Numbered from the stretch's first letter, positions 45,661 through 59,086 are shown. The stretch: DNA of 64,000 bases from Paraspadella gotoi (GCA_051294375.1 JBJCIZ010000239.1:7006852-7070851), one strand, 5' to 3'. Numbers and translations: made by a program. The notes: generated by a model from the letters alone, not told the origin.

Positions 45661-47550
45661 CCCTCCTCCCTCTCTCTTTTCTCCTTCCAAGACTTACAAA
45701 TTATCTCCATTTTTCGTCTTCCGCATACAAAGTCGCTTTTATTCCGATTCATTGACAAAAAGTATCGCGACCTTTGTTCGACAAAAAAAAAAAGCCAAAT
45801 TTGCTGTCCCGAGGCGCCTTGCTGATCTAAGGCGCCCCTGCTTTGCCGGGCGCCTTGTTATACCTAGGCGCGTTTACCATTCCAGGAAGCTGTGCCGTCC
45901 GAGGCGCCTGCCCATTCAAAGAATCCTTGCCATGCCAAGGTGTCTATGCAATCTCTGACCATCTTTATGTCCAATGAAGCCCAAATGGCCATGGTGCCCT
46001 GCTTTGCGTTCAAGGCGCCCTGCCGTCCCGTGGTACCCCCCCCCTGCCCGGCATTCCAAGGCGCCCGGCCGATCCAAGTGCCAGATTGGGTGGACGACAG
46101 CAAATGTCGCGTTGCCGCCAGTGATGAGACATCGCTGAGAGACGCCACCCCCATCCCAGAAAGGGGGGACAGCATAAAATCACATACAGCCTCGCTAGTC
46201 GCTACCCAGCATTAACTACTTTTTATAAAATCTGCTGCCACTCCCCGCGTTGACCCTGGCTTTTGGAATGTCAGCCTTTTGGGAATGTCAGCCTTCAGAA
46301 TGTCAGCCTGTCCGGAATGTCAGACTTCGGAATGTCAGTCTTTCGAATGTCAGACTTATATATTTTTAAAAAATCACATCGAGTTTCGTTTCCGCTTGTT
46401 GGTTCCTACTCGTAGTTAAGGGGCGGCGACCCTCGACCCCTCTCCACTCTCTCTCCTCCTCTCTCTCCTCTCCCCTCTCCTCTCTTCTCTCCTCTCCTCT
46501 TCTTCTTCCTCTCTCCTCCCCCTCCACTCCCTCTCCTCCCCCCTCTCCTCCCCCTCTGCTCCCCCCTTTCCTTTTTTTTCTAATTTCGCCAAAATGTCAA
46601 GTATTTTTTTTTACATTTTGTCAGTTTTACAAATATTTATTTTTTAAATTTTTCCGTTTTCCATTTTTCCCCACTTTGCACTGGGGGTGGTTATTGAAAA
46701 TTTGGTTTAGTTTTTTCTGTTTTTAGGAGAGGAGAGAAGAGAGGAGAGGGGAGAGGAGAGAAGAGAGGAGAGAGAGTGGAGAGGGGTCGAGGGTTCGCCG
46801 CCCCTTAACTACGAGTAGGAACCAACAAGCGGAAACGAAACTCGATGTGATTTTTAAAAATATAATAAGTCTGACATTCCGAAAGACTGACATTCCGAAA
46901 GTCTGACATTCCGACAGGCTGACATTCTGAAAGGCTGACATTCCAAAAGGCTGACATTCCAAAAGGCAGGGTGCAACGCGGGGGAGTGGCAGTAGATTTT
47001 ATAAAGTAGTTAATGCTGGGTAGCGACTAGCGAGGCTGTATGTGATTTTATGCTGTCCCCCTTTCTAGGGATAGGGGGTGGCGTCTCTCAGCGATGTCTT
47101 CATCACTGGCGGCAACGGCGACATTTGCTGTCGTCCACCCAATCTGGGCACCTTGGATCGGCCGGGCGCCTTGGAATGGCAGGGTACCACGGGACGGCAG
47201 GGCGCCTTGGAACCGCAGGGCACCATGGGCCATTTGGGCTTCATTGGACATAAAGATGGTCAGAGATTGCAAGACACCTTGGCATGGCAAGGATTCTTTG
47301 AATGGCAGGCGCCTCGGGACGGCACAGCTTCCTGGAATGGTAAAGCGCCTAGGTATAACAAGGCGCCTCGGCAAAGCAGGGCGCCTTAGATCAGCAAGGC
47401 GCCTCGGGACAGCAAATTTGGCTTTTTTTTTTCGAACAAAGGTCGCGATCTTTTTGTCAAGAATCGGAATAAAAGCGACTTTGTATGCGGAAGACGAAAA
47501 ATGGAGATAATTTGTAAGTCTTGGAAGGAGAAAAGAGAGAGGGAGGAGGG

Positions 47551-47591
<41 letters not shown>

Positions 47592-47699
47592 CGAAAGAGA
47601 GAGAGAGAGAGGAGGAGAGAGAGAGAGAGAGAGACAGAGATTTAAACGAAGCCCCCGACAAGTAACAACACCTGACATGAGAAAAGCGGCAAAAAAAAA

Positions 47700-47741
<42 letters not shown>

Positions 47742-47947
47742 TTGCGAATTTTACGCACAAAGGAGTCCGTGACAGGAGAAGGCGCTAGTGAAGGGTAGGG
47801 TTCGTGAAGCGTGGATCGAGGGGGGGTGGGGGGGGAAGCCATGGTGTCGAATGTCGTCGGGGCAAAAGGCTAAGTCTGGATTTTTTGAGTGAAGAAGAGA
47901 GAGACGGGGAGAAGAGAGAGGAGCGAAGAGAGAGATGACGAGAAGAG

Positions 47948-48003
<56 letters not shown>

Positions 48004-48106
48004 TGTGTCTGGATCCTCCAGTTCACAATGGCACTGAATCGTCGTGGTTCTTCACGTTCAAAGAGCGAAGGGTTAATTCGGGAATATTTCCTTCTCTTCG
48101 GTAGAC
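48004..48106 (-). CDS. Possible further Ig exon, inverted copy
   Basis: Reverse complement of 45112-45206 with three or more indels. The frame ELTLRSLNVKNHDDS is a good Ig E-strand but ends at a stop six codons later. Confidence 0.25.
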
Positions 48107-48571
48107 GTTGCTCCTTTGTTTTTTGGTTTTGCTCCTTTGTTTTTTTTTGTTTTGCTCCTTTGTTTTTTTTGTTTTTTTTGTTTTGCTCTTTTGCTTTTTT
48201 GTTTGGCTCCTTTTTTTGTTTTGCTCCTTTGTTTTTTTTGTTTTGCTCCTTTGTTTTATTCTTTATTGTTTTTGTCTTTTGCCTTTTTTAATATTATCCA
48301 ATTTATTTTATCTAATAAATTTATTATTTATTTTATTTCTCATTATAATTAGTTTTTTTTGTTTTGTCTTTTTTTAAATTATTATTATTTTTTTTTTAAT
48401 TTTTTTTTGGTTATTCTTGGATTGCTTTTTTTGTGACCCGAGATCCATCGATGCCAGCTCTATATTTTGAGCTTTAGCCTTTCGACATTTTTTGTTTTAT
48501 TGTTTTAATGATATACTCCTTCTTTAATGTCAATGATATCTTACTGTTATTCTCATTCCATTCTTAAACGC

Positions 48572-48995
48572 NNNNNNNNNNNNNNNNNNNNNNNNNNNNN
48601 NNNNNNNNNNNNNNNNNNNNNNNNNNNNNNNNNNNNNNNNNNNNNNNNNNNNNNNNNNNNNNNNNNNNNNNNNNNNNNNNNNNNNNNNNNNNNNNNNNNN
48701 NNNNNNNNNNNNNNNNNNNNNNNNNNNNNNNNNNNNNNNNNNNNNNNNNNNNNNNNNNNNNNNNNNNNNNNNNNNNNNNNNNNNNNNNNNNNNNNNNNNN
48801 NNNNNNNNNNNNNNNNNNNNNNNNNNNNNNNNNNNNNNNNNNNNNNNNNNNNNNNNNNNNNNNNNNNNNNNNNNNNNNNNNNNNNNNNNNNNNNNNNNNN
48901 NNNNNNNNNNNNNNNNNNNNNNNNNNNNNNNNNNNNNNNNNNNNNNNNNNNNNNNNNNNNNNNNNNNNNNNNNNNNNNNNNNNNNNNNNNNNNNN
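48572..48995. other. Assembly gap, 424 N
   Basis: Gap inside the inverted arm, corresponding to the region with the GA and CT tracts of copy B at about 44240-44645. Confidence 0.98.
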
Positions 48996-49220
48996 AGGTC
49001 CGTCCGTGGAATTGGGTAAGGCATCCGAGGGTAAGTGTTGGTTCGAGTCCAACTCGTAAATTAAAAAGGATCTCTTTTTGTAGTTGGGAGAGAATCGATT
49101 TGAGTTTGTCTGGCTTTGTTGAATATTTGAACGAATTGTGGGGTAATTGTATAACGGTATTAATTGTTATTGTAATAATTGTAATAATTGTAATTCCGCC
49201 ATCTAATACTTTAGAAATTT
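48996..49220 (+). mobile_element. tRNA-headed SINE, inverted copy with intact B-box
   Basis: Head with GTGGAATTGGGTAAGG (A-box-like), then GTTGGTTCGAGTCCAAC with a perfect B-box and stem, a ~130-bp body, and a TTGTAATAA tandem tail. Pol III transcription is plausible from the boxes but not shown. There is no anticodon arm, so it is not a tRNA gene. Confidence 0.55.
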
Positions 49221-49432
49221 TTTTTTTCAAACAATTGAAACAATATTTGATATATTATACATATATATTAAATATTATATATTATATATTAAATTAATGA
49301 TAGGGAAGCCAGTCGCAAGATAGCTCATTTTTTTCTATATTGGTTGTACTAATTTTATATGCAGAGACAACCCCGAAATTTCTCCTTGGCAGAATTAATG
49401 TTTAATTCGTTGGGATCTGGTTTTAAAATTTG

Positions 49433-49591
49433 AGGTAGAAAATGAATTGTTAATTTGTTTGTTAACATACAACAACTTTTATTATGAAACAAATTTCGGA
49501 CGTGTTTCGACTTTAATGTCGTCCGAAACATGTCCGAAATTTATGTTTCATAATAAAAGTCGTATGTTAACAAACAATTCGTTTTCTACCT
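49433..49591. mobile_element. Fold-back element, inverted copy
   Basis: Same element as 27493-27649 with longer uninterrupted pairing (ATGTTAAC..CATAATAAAAGT arms on both sides). Confidence 0.6.
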
Positions 49592-49719
49592 AAAACAAAT
49601 AACGCAACGAAAAGTAAAGAAAACAAAGAATGTTTTTAAAATTTAAATTTAATAAATTTAAATTTAAATGACCCCCATCGATTTATTAATCGTAATTTAT
49701 TAATTTATTAATTCATCAA

Positions 49720-49950
49720 TGTTTGACCGGAGACACTTTTCGGATTGGGTTGGTCCTCGTCAGATGGAACGATTCCGACCAATTGGTTCCCGCCAACGCG
49801 CGTCGTCTCCTTTGCAATGGATGCCCCCCGTTGCAACGAAATGGTTCAAAGGAAAAAATCGCGCTCTTTCTGCTTGGGTTGCGGCTGGCAATGTTCCAGG
49901 TAGCGACTGGTATCATCCGAATGGCAATTGGCGGATCGAGATGGTAGACG
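49720..49950. other. Unassigned exon-like GC island, inverted copy
   Basis: Reverse complement of 43290-43520 with several indels. Both strands remain open, so coding potential is not resolved. Confidence 0.3.
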
Positions 49951-50886
49951 GTAATCGGTAATGGTTATTTTTCCATGAAATTGGTACAACCAATATAAAA
50001 ATTATCCATTCATTTAATAAATAAGCTATCTTGCCCCTGACTTTGGACAGGCTTTGGTGGTTTAAGGCCTCCATCACTCTTACAAGATAATTACATAGCA
50101 GGTCCCTGCAAGCTTTCAATCAAGACTCTCTCACAGTCCCGTTTATTCCCTTTTACTGCCAAATAAGGTTTTACCATTTAAGAGTAATTTTTTGAATTTT
50201 CATTTCTGTCCATGTTTCATACTGTTTCCTACTGGTTTCATACTTAAGTAACTACGTGAAAAGACCGTTAACGCCAATCCTTGCTTTGCTTTTATGCTTT
50301 GTCACGCATGCTACGTTAAACTTCACGTGGCGTGAAATTAGGACGTAGAGTGTCAACACAAATGCCACGTCTTGCTCCCTGTTCGAATCCCATGTGAATT
50401 ATTCCATATAATGTTACGTCAAATGTCACGACTATTGTCACGTATGATGCCCCTTAGCCACCCTACCTCTTCTTTTACCCTTCACCCCCAAGTATGTTTT
50501 CCTCTAAAACTGCGCGGCGCACCCCTGGCGTTGGGGTCGAGGGGACAATTTTTTTAACAATGAGGGAGACACTACAATCATATTCCCCTGGGGGACAGAA
50601 ATTGATACACCCCCTGGATTGCATTATATTTTTTATAGTTTATTAATATTAGAGAATAAAATTTGATTTAAATCAATAGTAATATCTATATAATGAATTG
50701 AAATATTTAAATCAACAATTAGAAGAGAGTTCGAATTTGGTTTAGCAACGATTTATTTTAGCAATAATTGGGACATGTTTCGACTTTGTATTTCAAATCT
50801 TCATCAGCACCTTAAAATATATTATTTTGAGTACTACTTTAAGATAAATAAAATTTAATTTTTTTTCAAAAATAACCGGAACTCAC

Positions 50887-51073
50887 CGATGCCGAGAGGA
50901 CAACGACGTCCAATTGACTCCGCTCTCCGGCGCCGGAGCCGCCGCCGAGAACGCCACCCGGCGCCGAGCCACGCCCCTTTCCGGTTTTGGCCGAGGCGCC
51001 GCCGTTGACGTAAATCTCGTCGTAGTCGAACCCGAACTCGTTCTCGGCGAGACACTTGTACACGCCGAAGTCC
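50887..51073 (-). CDS. Ig-domain exon e, inverted copy, frame intact
   Basis: 187 bp: one base completing an Arg codon, then 62 codons to a phase-0 GTGAGT donor. It reads DFGVYKCLAENEFGFDYDE then IYVNGG, a Gly/Ser/Lys linker and LDVVVLSAS. Every feature expected of Ig strands F and G is present, including NEFG after the Cys. It joins upstream to exon d (52023-52144) in phase 2 and downstream to the transmembrane exon (14212-14355) in phase 0, all on the minus strand. This is the best version of the exon in the window. Confidence 0.65.
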
Positions 51074-51934
51074 CTGGCGGAGAGATTTTTTCGAATTTTA
51101 TATAAGTTATTTAGCTACTTTCGAAACATTCATTAATTTAAAAAAAAACGATAGTAAATTTTGGTGGGTCGAGTCCTTGTAAAATGTTTTTAAGTATAAC
51201 TTATTTTAATCGTTAAAATAGCCATAGTTGATGATTTTTTTTATTCGAATAATTAACATTGAATGATAAAAATATTGAAAGGTTGGGGCTAAGAAAGTAC
51301 TTAGTACTTAGTTCTCACCCTCAGCAAATTCAAAATCCCAACCAGCCCCACCCTATTCCTTATAACGAATTTCTCGACTCGCGTTTTTTCTGACTATTAA
51401 ATCTGCTGCTTAAAGCATTAAGGTGTTTCATACAGTTAATTAACCGCACGCTTTTATACTCTGGCGGTTCAAGCGAAAACACACCCACTCTCTCTCTCTC
51501 TCTCTCTCTCGCTGTCTTTCTCTATTTCTCTCTCTCTTTCTGCATAATCGTTTGACTGTTCGAATCTCCTTTTCCTCTTCCTCCTCCTCCTGCTCCTCCT
51601 CCTCCTCCCCCGAGATCTTTGATCTAGTCAAGACTTGAAAGCAATGAAAAGCAAAAAAAAGCAAAAAAAAAAAAGCAAAACGGATGATGTGAAAAAGATA
51701 TAAATGCGTAAAAAACAAGAACGGAGATTCCAATGTGTATTGCGCCTCAAGGACTTTGTTATTTATGTTCAACACCCATCGCATCGGAGGGCGTCTTTTA
51801 TTCTTTATAGGATTTAATTAAAAACAAAAGGAGGCGCTAGCAGTCGCTTAGTTTCGAGGTTCTCTTCATGTCAGAAAAAATAACAAAAGATCTACCAAAG
51901 AGCATTATAATGCAAGTGGGACAGACAGACAGAA

Positions 51935-52005
<71 letters not shown>

Positions 52006-52022
52006 TGCAGCGCTCAACTCAC

Positions 52023-52144
52023 CTGTTGGTAAGGTTGTCTAGCCTCAGAGTGGGTCCGTGATTCTTTTGGGTAAGGGCGATTGCTTTGAAGGTGGGGCTC
52101 GCTCCGTTCTCGATCCGCGGGCGCCGTCTGTTGGCGCCATCCAC
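52023..52144 (-). CDS. Ig-domain exon d, inverted copy, donor intact
   Basis: 122 bp from AGAG|GTGGATGGC to AACAG|GTGAGTT, phase 0 in and phase 2 out. It reads VDGANRRRPRIENGASPTFK, then AIALTQKNHG and TLRLDNLTN. The canonical donor, absent from copies A and B, is present here. The Arg-rich part differs from the forward copies because two indels are reversed. Confidence 0.6.
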
Positions 52145-52978
52145 CTCTCTGTTTTGGTGGGGGGGGGATTAGACCGTTAGATGGGGTTGGATGGCGTCGC
52201 GGGCTTGAGAATTGGCGGAAGAATTCAGAGTTGGGGATTAGTTTCTTTATTAGTGGAGATTGTATTGAAAAACATTGAGCGCTTTGCTGTAACCTAATTT
52301 ATACCTTGTAGATATCACGAGGCGAAGCCATTTCGCTATCAAAGGAGAGAATCAACCCAATTCGCATCATTTTATAAATAAAATAATCAGAGCTCAAACA
52401 GAACCAGTTCAGTGAGATAGAGCTGTACAAATTTTCAATGATTAGAAATATAATTCATTTCAAAAAATTACAAAATATTTCATCATGTTACCTAATGTCT
52501 CCTGGGCAGACTCCTAAAGTTAAAAGTTTATTTGCGCTTTTATACTTCTTAATATATAAATAGACCAATTGAAATGATTTTCAACTTTTGAGAATACGGC
52601 CAATAACTGAACGAGAAATAAGTTACAACCAATCCAAGCAAAGAACCGAGGACGAGATTGAGTATTAAAGTAACTAACGAGTTATAACGTTAATCGAATT
52701 CTATATAAAACCAAATAATAATTTCGAAAATTAATGAAAATATTTACAAACTATTAACAATTGAGCATTTACTTTTTTCCCTTTGTTTTATGATTCCTTT
52801 CCTAAGTATTTTCTGTTATTTTATTCTCATTTTTGATATTATTTTTTTAAATTTCTGATTTAGTCAAAGTCTAAGCTTTTAAGTTAATGGTATTGTTTAA
52901 ATAAAAGGAAAACACTATGACTTATGAACGAAAGAGAAAAAATGAACAACAAAGAGAGAGAGGGAGAGAGAGAGAGAG

Positions 52979-53012
<34 letters not shown>

Positions 53013-53296
53013 CGAGAGAGAGAAAGAGAGAGTTTTTATTCGCCGCGAGCAAAGATGAAAAACGCGTCTGATGATAATAAATGCAACGAAATTTTTTCTC
53101 TCTCTCTCTCTTTTTCTCTGTCTCTCTCTCTTTTTCTCTCTTCCTCCTTATCTCTTTCTTTCTTTCTTTCTTTATTTCTTTATTTCTTTATTTCTTTCTT
53201 TCTTTCTTTCTCTTCTTCTCTTTCTACTCACTCTTTCCCTTCTCAGGCAAAAGATGCCGTGAGTTGAAGGAGAGATGGGAAAAGTAAGAATGATGA

Positions 53297-53335
<39 letters not shown>

Positions 53336-53360
53336 NNNNNNNNNNNNNNNNNNNNNNNNN
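53336..53360. other. Assembly gap, 25 N
   Basis: Gap within a GA tract, before the third copy. Confidence 0.98.
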
Positions 53361-55042
53361 TTTAATTAGTGAACATGAGTAGACATTAAGTTTAATAAAA
53401 AAAAAGAATTTTATGTTTTTTTTTAAAAATTTTTCGGGCAGTAGGCATATATATTCATCAAAATTTCAAAATAGGCTTTGCTTAATTCTTATGGCTAGAT
53501 TTAAAGTTTTTCATCAAAAGTTAATAAAGAAAATAAATAACATTATAGTGGGTTAAAAAAAGTTAAAAACAGTAATTCAACATATAAAATTTAAATTGTT
53601 CAGCTTAAAATATATAGTTTTTTAAAAATGAATTTTGGAACCGACTTAATTAAAGACTTTTTTTAATTTTTTTACTGAAATAACGCATTTTGAAATTTGT
53701 AAATATATTATAGAGTTTATTAATAAGGTATACATGTAGGCTACTGCATAATTTAAAAAAAAATATATTAAATCATTTTTTAGTTGATTAGAGAAGTACA
53801 AGGTTTCATTCATCACTTTTAAAATTTTTATTAAAGTTAAATTTAGATTTTTACAAACGCTCTAAAGTAGGGGGGGCCGGCGGATGTACGGAAGGGTGTT
53901 GGAGGATCTTGGATGTTGAATGGAGGGGGTTGTGGGAATTGAGGGGGGTGTGGGCAAGGGGGGCGGGAGAGTAGAGCGAAAAGTGAAAAAGTCAATCTTT
54001 TGGGAGGACATGAAAGTATAAATTGTTTTCTCGACGGGATTTCCTCTCGAATTGTTTCCGATTTCGAAATATCCTCCCTCGTTTTCCCGCACACACACGA
54101 CCACTGTACCACTCACGACATCCAAAAAAAATATTGATGCTAAAAACGACAATTTTTTTAACGCAAACCAAACTCTGGAAAGAGAGCCCCCAGTTTTTTA
54201 AAAATTCAGAATTAATTTAATATTTTTTAAATTAAAAGATAGGTTAAGAGTTAGGCTAGTGATTGGATAAGAGATTTGGTGCAGTGATCTAGGATTAAGG
54301 TTAGAGATTAGGGTTACTTAATTAGGGATAATGGTTTTGGATTAGGGAAATGGGATTAGGGTTAATAGATTTGGTGATAATTGTAAGTATAATTTAAATT
54401 AATATTAAAGTTTTGGAAAAGGAGAAAGTAGAAGCAAAAACTAATTAAAAAACGGTTTTTCTTACACCTCAATTGGTTAGCTGGTAACTTACTGTAAACA
54501 CAAGTTATGAAACAGAACTAAGGGGGAGGCCAGTCTCAACGCACGAATGGGTCAAGGAATATTATTAGGCCCAAGAAAGAAGGTCCTTCCGAATTTCTTT
54601 TATAAGCTTTAATGAAATTTTTTTAATAAAAATAATAAAAAATCGATATTAACATAGAAATGAAATTTGTTTCTAGATTCAAATCACGACCTTATCAATT
54701 TTCAATGATATTTTTCGATGACACGATTAAAATCTGATTACGAAATGTTTTTTTTTCAGTTGCGAAGCAATCTTTATAAGTCACTTTGGAATCTGTCTGT
54801 CGGTCGATCAGTCGGTCGGTCAGTCGCATCGGTTGATTGTTTTGATTGATTGGCACTGGCGCTGTCCCAACTATAAACCAATCACATTAAATTGTAAAAT
54901 AATGCAGAACAAAATCGCACCAAGCTTCAATGTCATATAATGCGAAATCAAATCAATCAATCAGATTCAAATCAATCAATGCAATCAATAAAATCTAATT
55001 CCAAATCCAATTCACTCAAATCCCCCGGCCTCTTCCACCCAG

Positions 55043-55195
55043 GCCCTTTTCAAGTCCGCCTCCGGCACGAGCTTCGCCTCCAGTGCATCGCCTCCGGAAA
55101 TCCTCGTCCGCGGATTCATGTGGGTGACGCCGCACTTACGAATTCGTTGGAAGGGAGGTCCTCGTTCAAGAAAAACATCTCCGAGATGGATTTGG
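55043..55195 (+). CDS. Ig-domain exon a, copy C
   Basis: Identical to the exon at 17515-17667. Confidence 0.55.
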
Positions 55196-55243
55196 GTCAG
55201 GAGAGATTTATTTTCTTTTTTTTTTTTTTTTGTTTTTATTTTT

Positions 55244-55291
<48 letters not shown>

Positions 55292-55431
55292 TTGGATTTA
55301 TTGATTTTATTGATTTATTGATTGATTGATTGATTTATTTATTTATTTATTTATTTTTTAATTTTTTATTTTTTTATTTTATTTATTTATTTAGTTTTTT
55401 TTATTTATTTTATTTTTTTATTTTTTTATTT

Positions 55432-55463
<32 letters not shown>

Positions 55464-56352
55464 TTATATTTATTTTGTTTATTTTTTTATTTTTTATGTT
55501 ATTTATTTATTTATTATATTTTTTTTTATTTTTTTTATTTTTTCTTTTTATTTATTTATTTAATTGATTTATTTAATTGATTTTTATTTATTTATTTTTT
55601 ATTTATTTATTTATTTAATTGTTTTTTTTTGGATTGTTTTAGAATTTTATTTTTCTTTTCCTTTTTAAGATTCTTTTTTTGTTTGAACCTTTGAAAGACT
55701 TACTTTAAATTTCTTTACAGCTGAAATCTTTTACTAAAAATCAACATCAATGTTAGGGAGTTTAGGCTAAATATTAAAAAAAAACAGAAAAAACCGAAAA
55801 ACAAAACCGAGACCCTTTGTCTTTTGAAGATATGCAGACAAGTAAGGCGTCGGAAAGAATTGGAAGAAAACAGAGTAGCATTTAAAAATGTATGTAGGAG
55901 AAGTTTTGAAAGGAAGAAAAGCAAAGAATGAATATAACGAGACGGAGAGAAATAGTAGAGGAAGTATAAGAAATGCTGTTGCCGATGTCGTTTGTGATGG
56001 CACGGAGCGGCTGTTCCGACAGTCGAGATTTTCTTTTATTTTAAGGAGAAGGGGGATGGTTTAGGTAAGAAAAATACATTTACGTTTAGTAATTACAATG
56101 GGCCTTATTTTTCTCAAGAACGCTCATTTATTTTAAAATTTTTGTATTGAAATACATTTTTTTTCTGTTTAAATATTGGGTTTAAAGTTTAGGGTCATAA
56201 ACATGCCAATGAAAATGATACAAATATTGCAGAGGGGATGAAGCAGAGAAGAGAGAGAGTGAGAGGAGAGAGAGAGATTTGATTGGATAGAGTAGAAAAT
56301 AGACTAACAAAATAAAAATAACGATTTTATTCCTTTTTTTTTTCACCGCCAG

Positions 56353-56610
56353 GCGAATATAGCGCTGCGAGCCCGCAGTCTGCTCGGGCAAAAGACGCCA
56401 AGAGCGCTCTGTCATCAACCACTGAGACTGGAAGGCGGCGGGCGGCCGGAACGACGCGGGCAGCCGCGGCGGCGGCGCAGCGGCGTCAAAGTACGGCCAA
56501 TTCGGGCGGGGACCCCGAAGTTCGACGAAGACTTTTAACGGACGCGATGGCGCAACGACGTTCGGTATTCCTGTCGTCGCAGCGGAATAAAAATGATCGG
56601 GACTCCAAAG
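56353..56610 (+). CDS. Ig-domain exon b, copy C
   Basis: Identical to the exon at 18825-19082. Confidence 0.4.
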
Positions 56611-58477
56611 GTGGGTTCTCTTTTCCGAAAGCGGACCCATTTTCGGGAATTAAGTTTTCTGTTTAATAGTCGAACAATTAGGTGAGGGTACTTGAAGGGG
56701 CAGGGCAGGAGGGTTAGGGATTAGGATAGGAAATTGGTTAGAGTTTTGGTCAAGGATTGATTAAATTTTTAGGGAAAAATAATTAGAGCAAAATATTAAG
56801 GCGGCAGCGGCGGTGTGGCGGCAGTGGCAGGTGGCAGCGGGCAGCGGCGCGGCTACTTCGCTGAGAACTAATTAAGGAAAGGAGTCTTTATGTTTATGCA
56901 TCATTTTTCGATAAAAGAAAAATGGCGACGAGGACGAAAAAGATGACGACAGTACGGCCGACAATGAAAGAAGATACTACAACCATCGTCGTAAACGGAG
57001 AATTCGATTATAAATTCATGACGATTTTTTTTTTCTTGATTATTTCGAGAAAAACCAACCAGTTGATTGGGATGGGTTGATTGTTGGTGGTTTCGGACGG
57101 TTGGTTTGATTTTGTTGAATGCTTAGTTTGTTAGTAAAGTTGGTTGGTTGGTTAGTTTAATTGATTGATTTTGTTGGTTTTGGTTGGTTTGGTTGGTTGA
57201 CTAAAGAGTTAGATTGGTTGGTGGGTAGTTAGTTTTGTTGGTAGCAGTCACTTGCTTTGATTGCTTGTTGGTTTTGTTAGTATGTTAGTTGGTTGGGTGA
57301 TCGGTTTATGTGTTGTTTGAATTGGTTGGTTGGGTAAACGAATTAATTGGTGAGTTAGTTTGGTTTTTTGAAATGTGGTCAGTAAGAGAACGAATTGATC
57401 GAATTGTTGGTAAGATTGGTATGATTGGCTTGGTTGGTTATTTGGTGTGTTGTTTGACTGGTTGGTTGGTTTGTTAGTTTTTCTGAGGGTCGGTGGGGGT
57501 TATCAGTTACATAACAAGTTCCTCCATCCAAGTCGCCATTTTATTCTCCCGCCATCGACGTCAACGCATCTTTTATTATCCGCGTCGACGTCAATGCATT
57601 CTTTTTATTTCCCGCCGTCGACGGTCAACGCCATCTTTTATTCTCTACCCGCCATCGACAGTCAACGCCATCTTTTATTCTCCCGCCGTCGACGTCAATG
57701 CCATCTTTTTATTTTCCCGCCGTCCGACGTCAACCGCCATCTTTATTCTCCCGCTGTCGATGTCAATGCCATCTTTTATTCTCCCGCCATCACGTCAACG
57801 CCATCTTTTTATTGCTCCGCATCTTTTATTATCCCGCCGTCGACGATCAACGCCATCTTTTATTCTCCCGCCGTCGCCGTCAACGCCATCTTTGATTTCA
57901 CCTTCTTGAAACGCGATTCCTTTTAATCTCGAACGGCGGCGGAAAAGGTGAAAGGGAAATTCGTCAATATTAAGGGAGGGGGGAGAATTAAGGAGAAATA
58001 AAAAAAGAGGGAATAAAATAAAGTAAAAAAAAGAAGAAAAAAAGAAAAAGAAAACAAAATTAAATGTACAAGTCTTCAATTTTTAAAAGACTTAAAATTG
58101 ACGAATAAAAAAAAGATATTGAACTAAAAGGTGAATTAAAATCAGTATATTCTACAAAAACTCAAGTTTTATTTATTTTATTTATTTATTTATATCTTTT
58201 TTCTCCCCTTCTTCTTTTTTCCATTTTTTGCTTTCGCTCTCTCTTTCTTTCTCTGTCTCTCTTTCTTTTCTCTGTCTGTCTGTTCTCTTATCTCTCTCTC
58301 TCTCTCTTCCCTCCTCTCTCTCTCTTCTCTCTCTTCTCTCTCTCTCTCTCTCGCCTCAACCCCACCAAAATCAACCCAGCATATTTTTCCTCGTCTTTCT
58401 TTCATTTTCCAAGTCTCTCTCTCACTCTCTCTCTCTCTCTCTCTATCTACCTATCTATCTATCTATCTATTATCTAT

Positions 58478-58529
<52 letters not shown>

Positions 58530-58901
58530 ATCTATCTCTCTTTCTCACCTCATCTAAAGGAAATTCTATCATTTTTCTCTCCATTTTCTTTGCGGAATAC
58601 GTTTTAAAAAGTCTCTCTCTCTCTCACTCTCTCTCTCTTTCTCTCTCTCTATCTTTCTCTATCTCTCTTCTCTCTCTCTCTCATTAATTTGTTAAAAAAC
58701 CCTTCAACTTGGTCGAGAGGAGATTCTATCTTTTCTTTCTTTTTCTTTTCTTTTTTTTTTTTTCTTTTTTCTTTTCACCCCCCCCCCCCGCATTCTTTAT
58801 AAAATAAAAAGCGAGAGAAAATTTTTCTTTTTTTTTCACCTCGGAATTTATTATTTTTTATTCTCCTCCTCCTCTTCCTCTTCCTCCTCCTCCTCCTTCA
58901 G

Positions 58902-58993
58902 CTCGGCGAACCCTCATCCTCCATGGCAAAGTAACCGGAAATCCTTCATTCCAACTTACGTGGATTGGACCCGACGCACAACTAGTGTTGAAG
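58902..58993 (+). CDS. Ig-domain exon c, copy C
   Basis: Identical to the exon at 21374-21465. It is the last intact exon before the noisy part of this copy. Confidence 0.5.
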
Positions 58994-59020
58994 GTAAAGG
59001 GAGGGAGGGAGAGAGAGAAT

Positions 59021-59086
<66 letters not shown>

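Larger units (their letters stand above)
31984..46724. repeat. Locus copy B, forward arm
   Basis: Base-for-base repeat of 15833-30570 apart from a 3-bp length change in the GA array at about 37630-37720. All intron contents described for copy A recur here at +16151 (left of that array) or +16154 (right of it), including the fold-back elements, SINE (44038-44236), 33-bp minisatellite (36151-36526) and GTC array (45471-45511). Confidence 0.92.
46725..53335. repeat. Inverted arm of copy B
   Basis: Reverse complement of about 39890-46500, joined to the forward arm after a ~220-bp unpaired spacer (46501-46724). It is interrupted by a 424-N gap. It differs from the forward arm by many 1-3 base indels and some substitutions. 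It ends in a (GA)n tract that corresponds to the CT array at 39840-39905. Confidence 0.9.

Noticed and set aside
15833-53335. Genuine Ig gene cluster by tandem duplication
   Set aside because: Copies show no substitutions outside microsatellites, start at one base after gaps, and fold back at differing points; false duplication explains this more simply.
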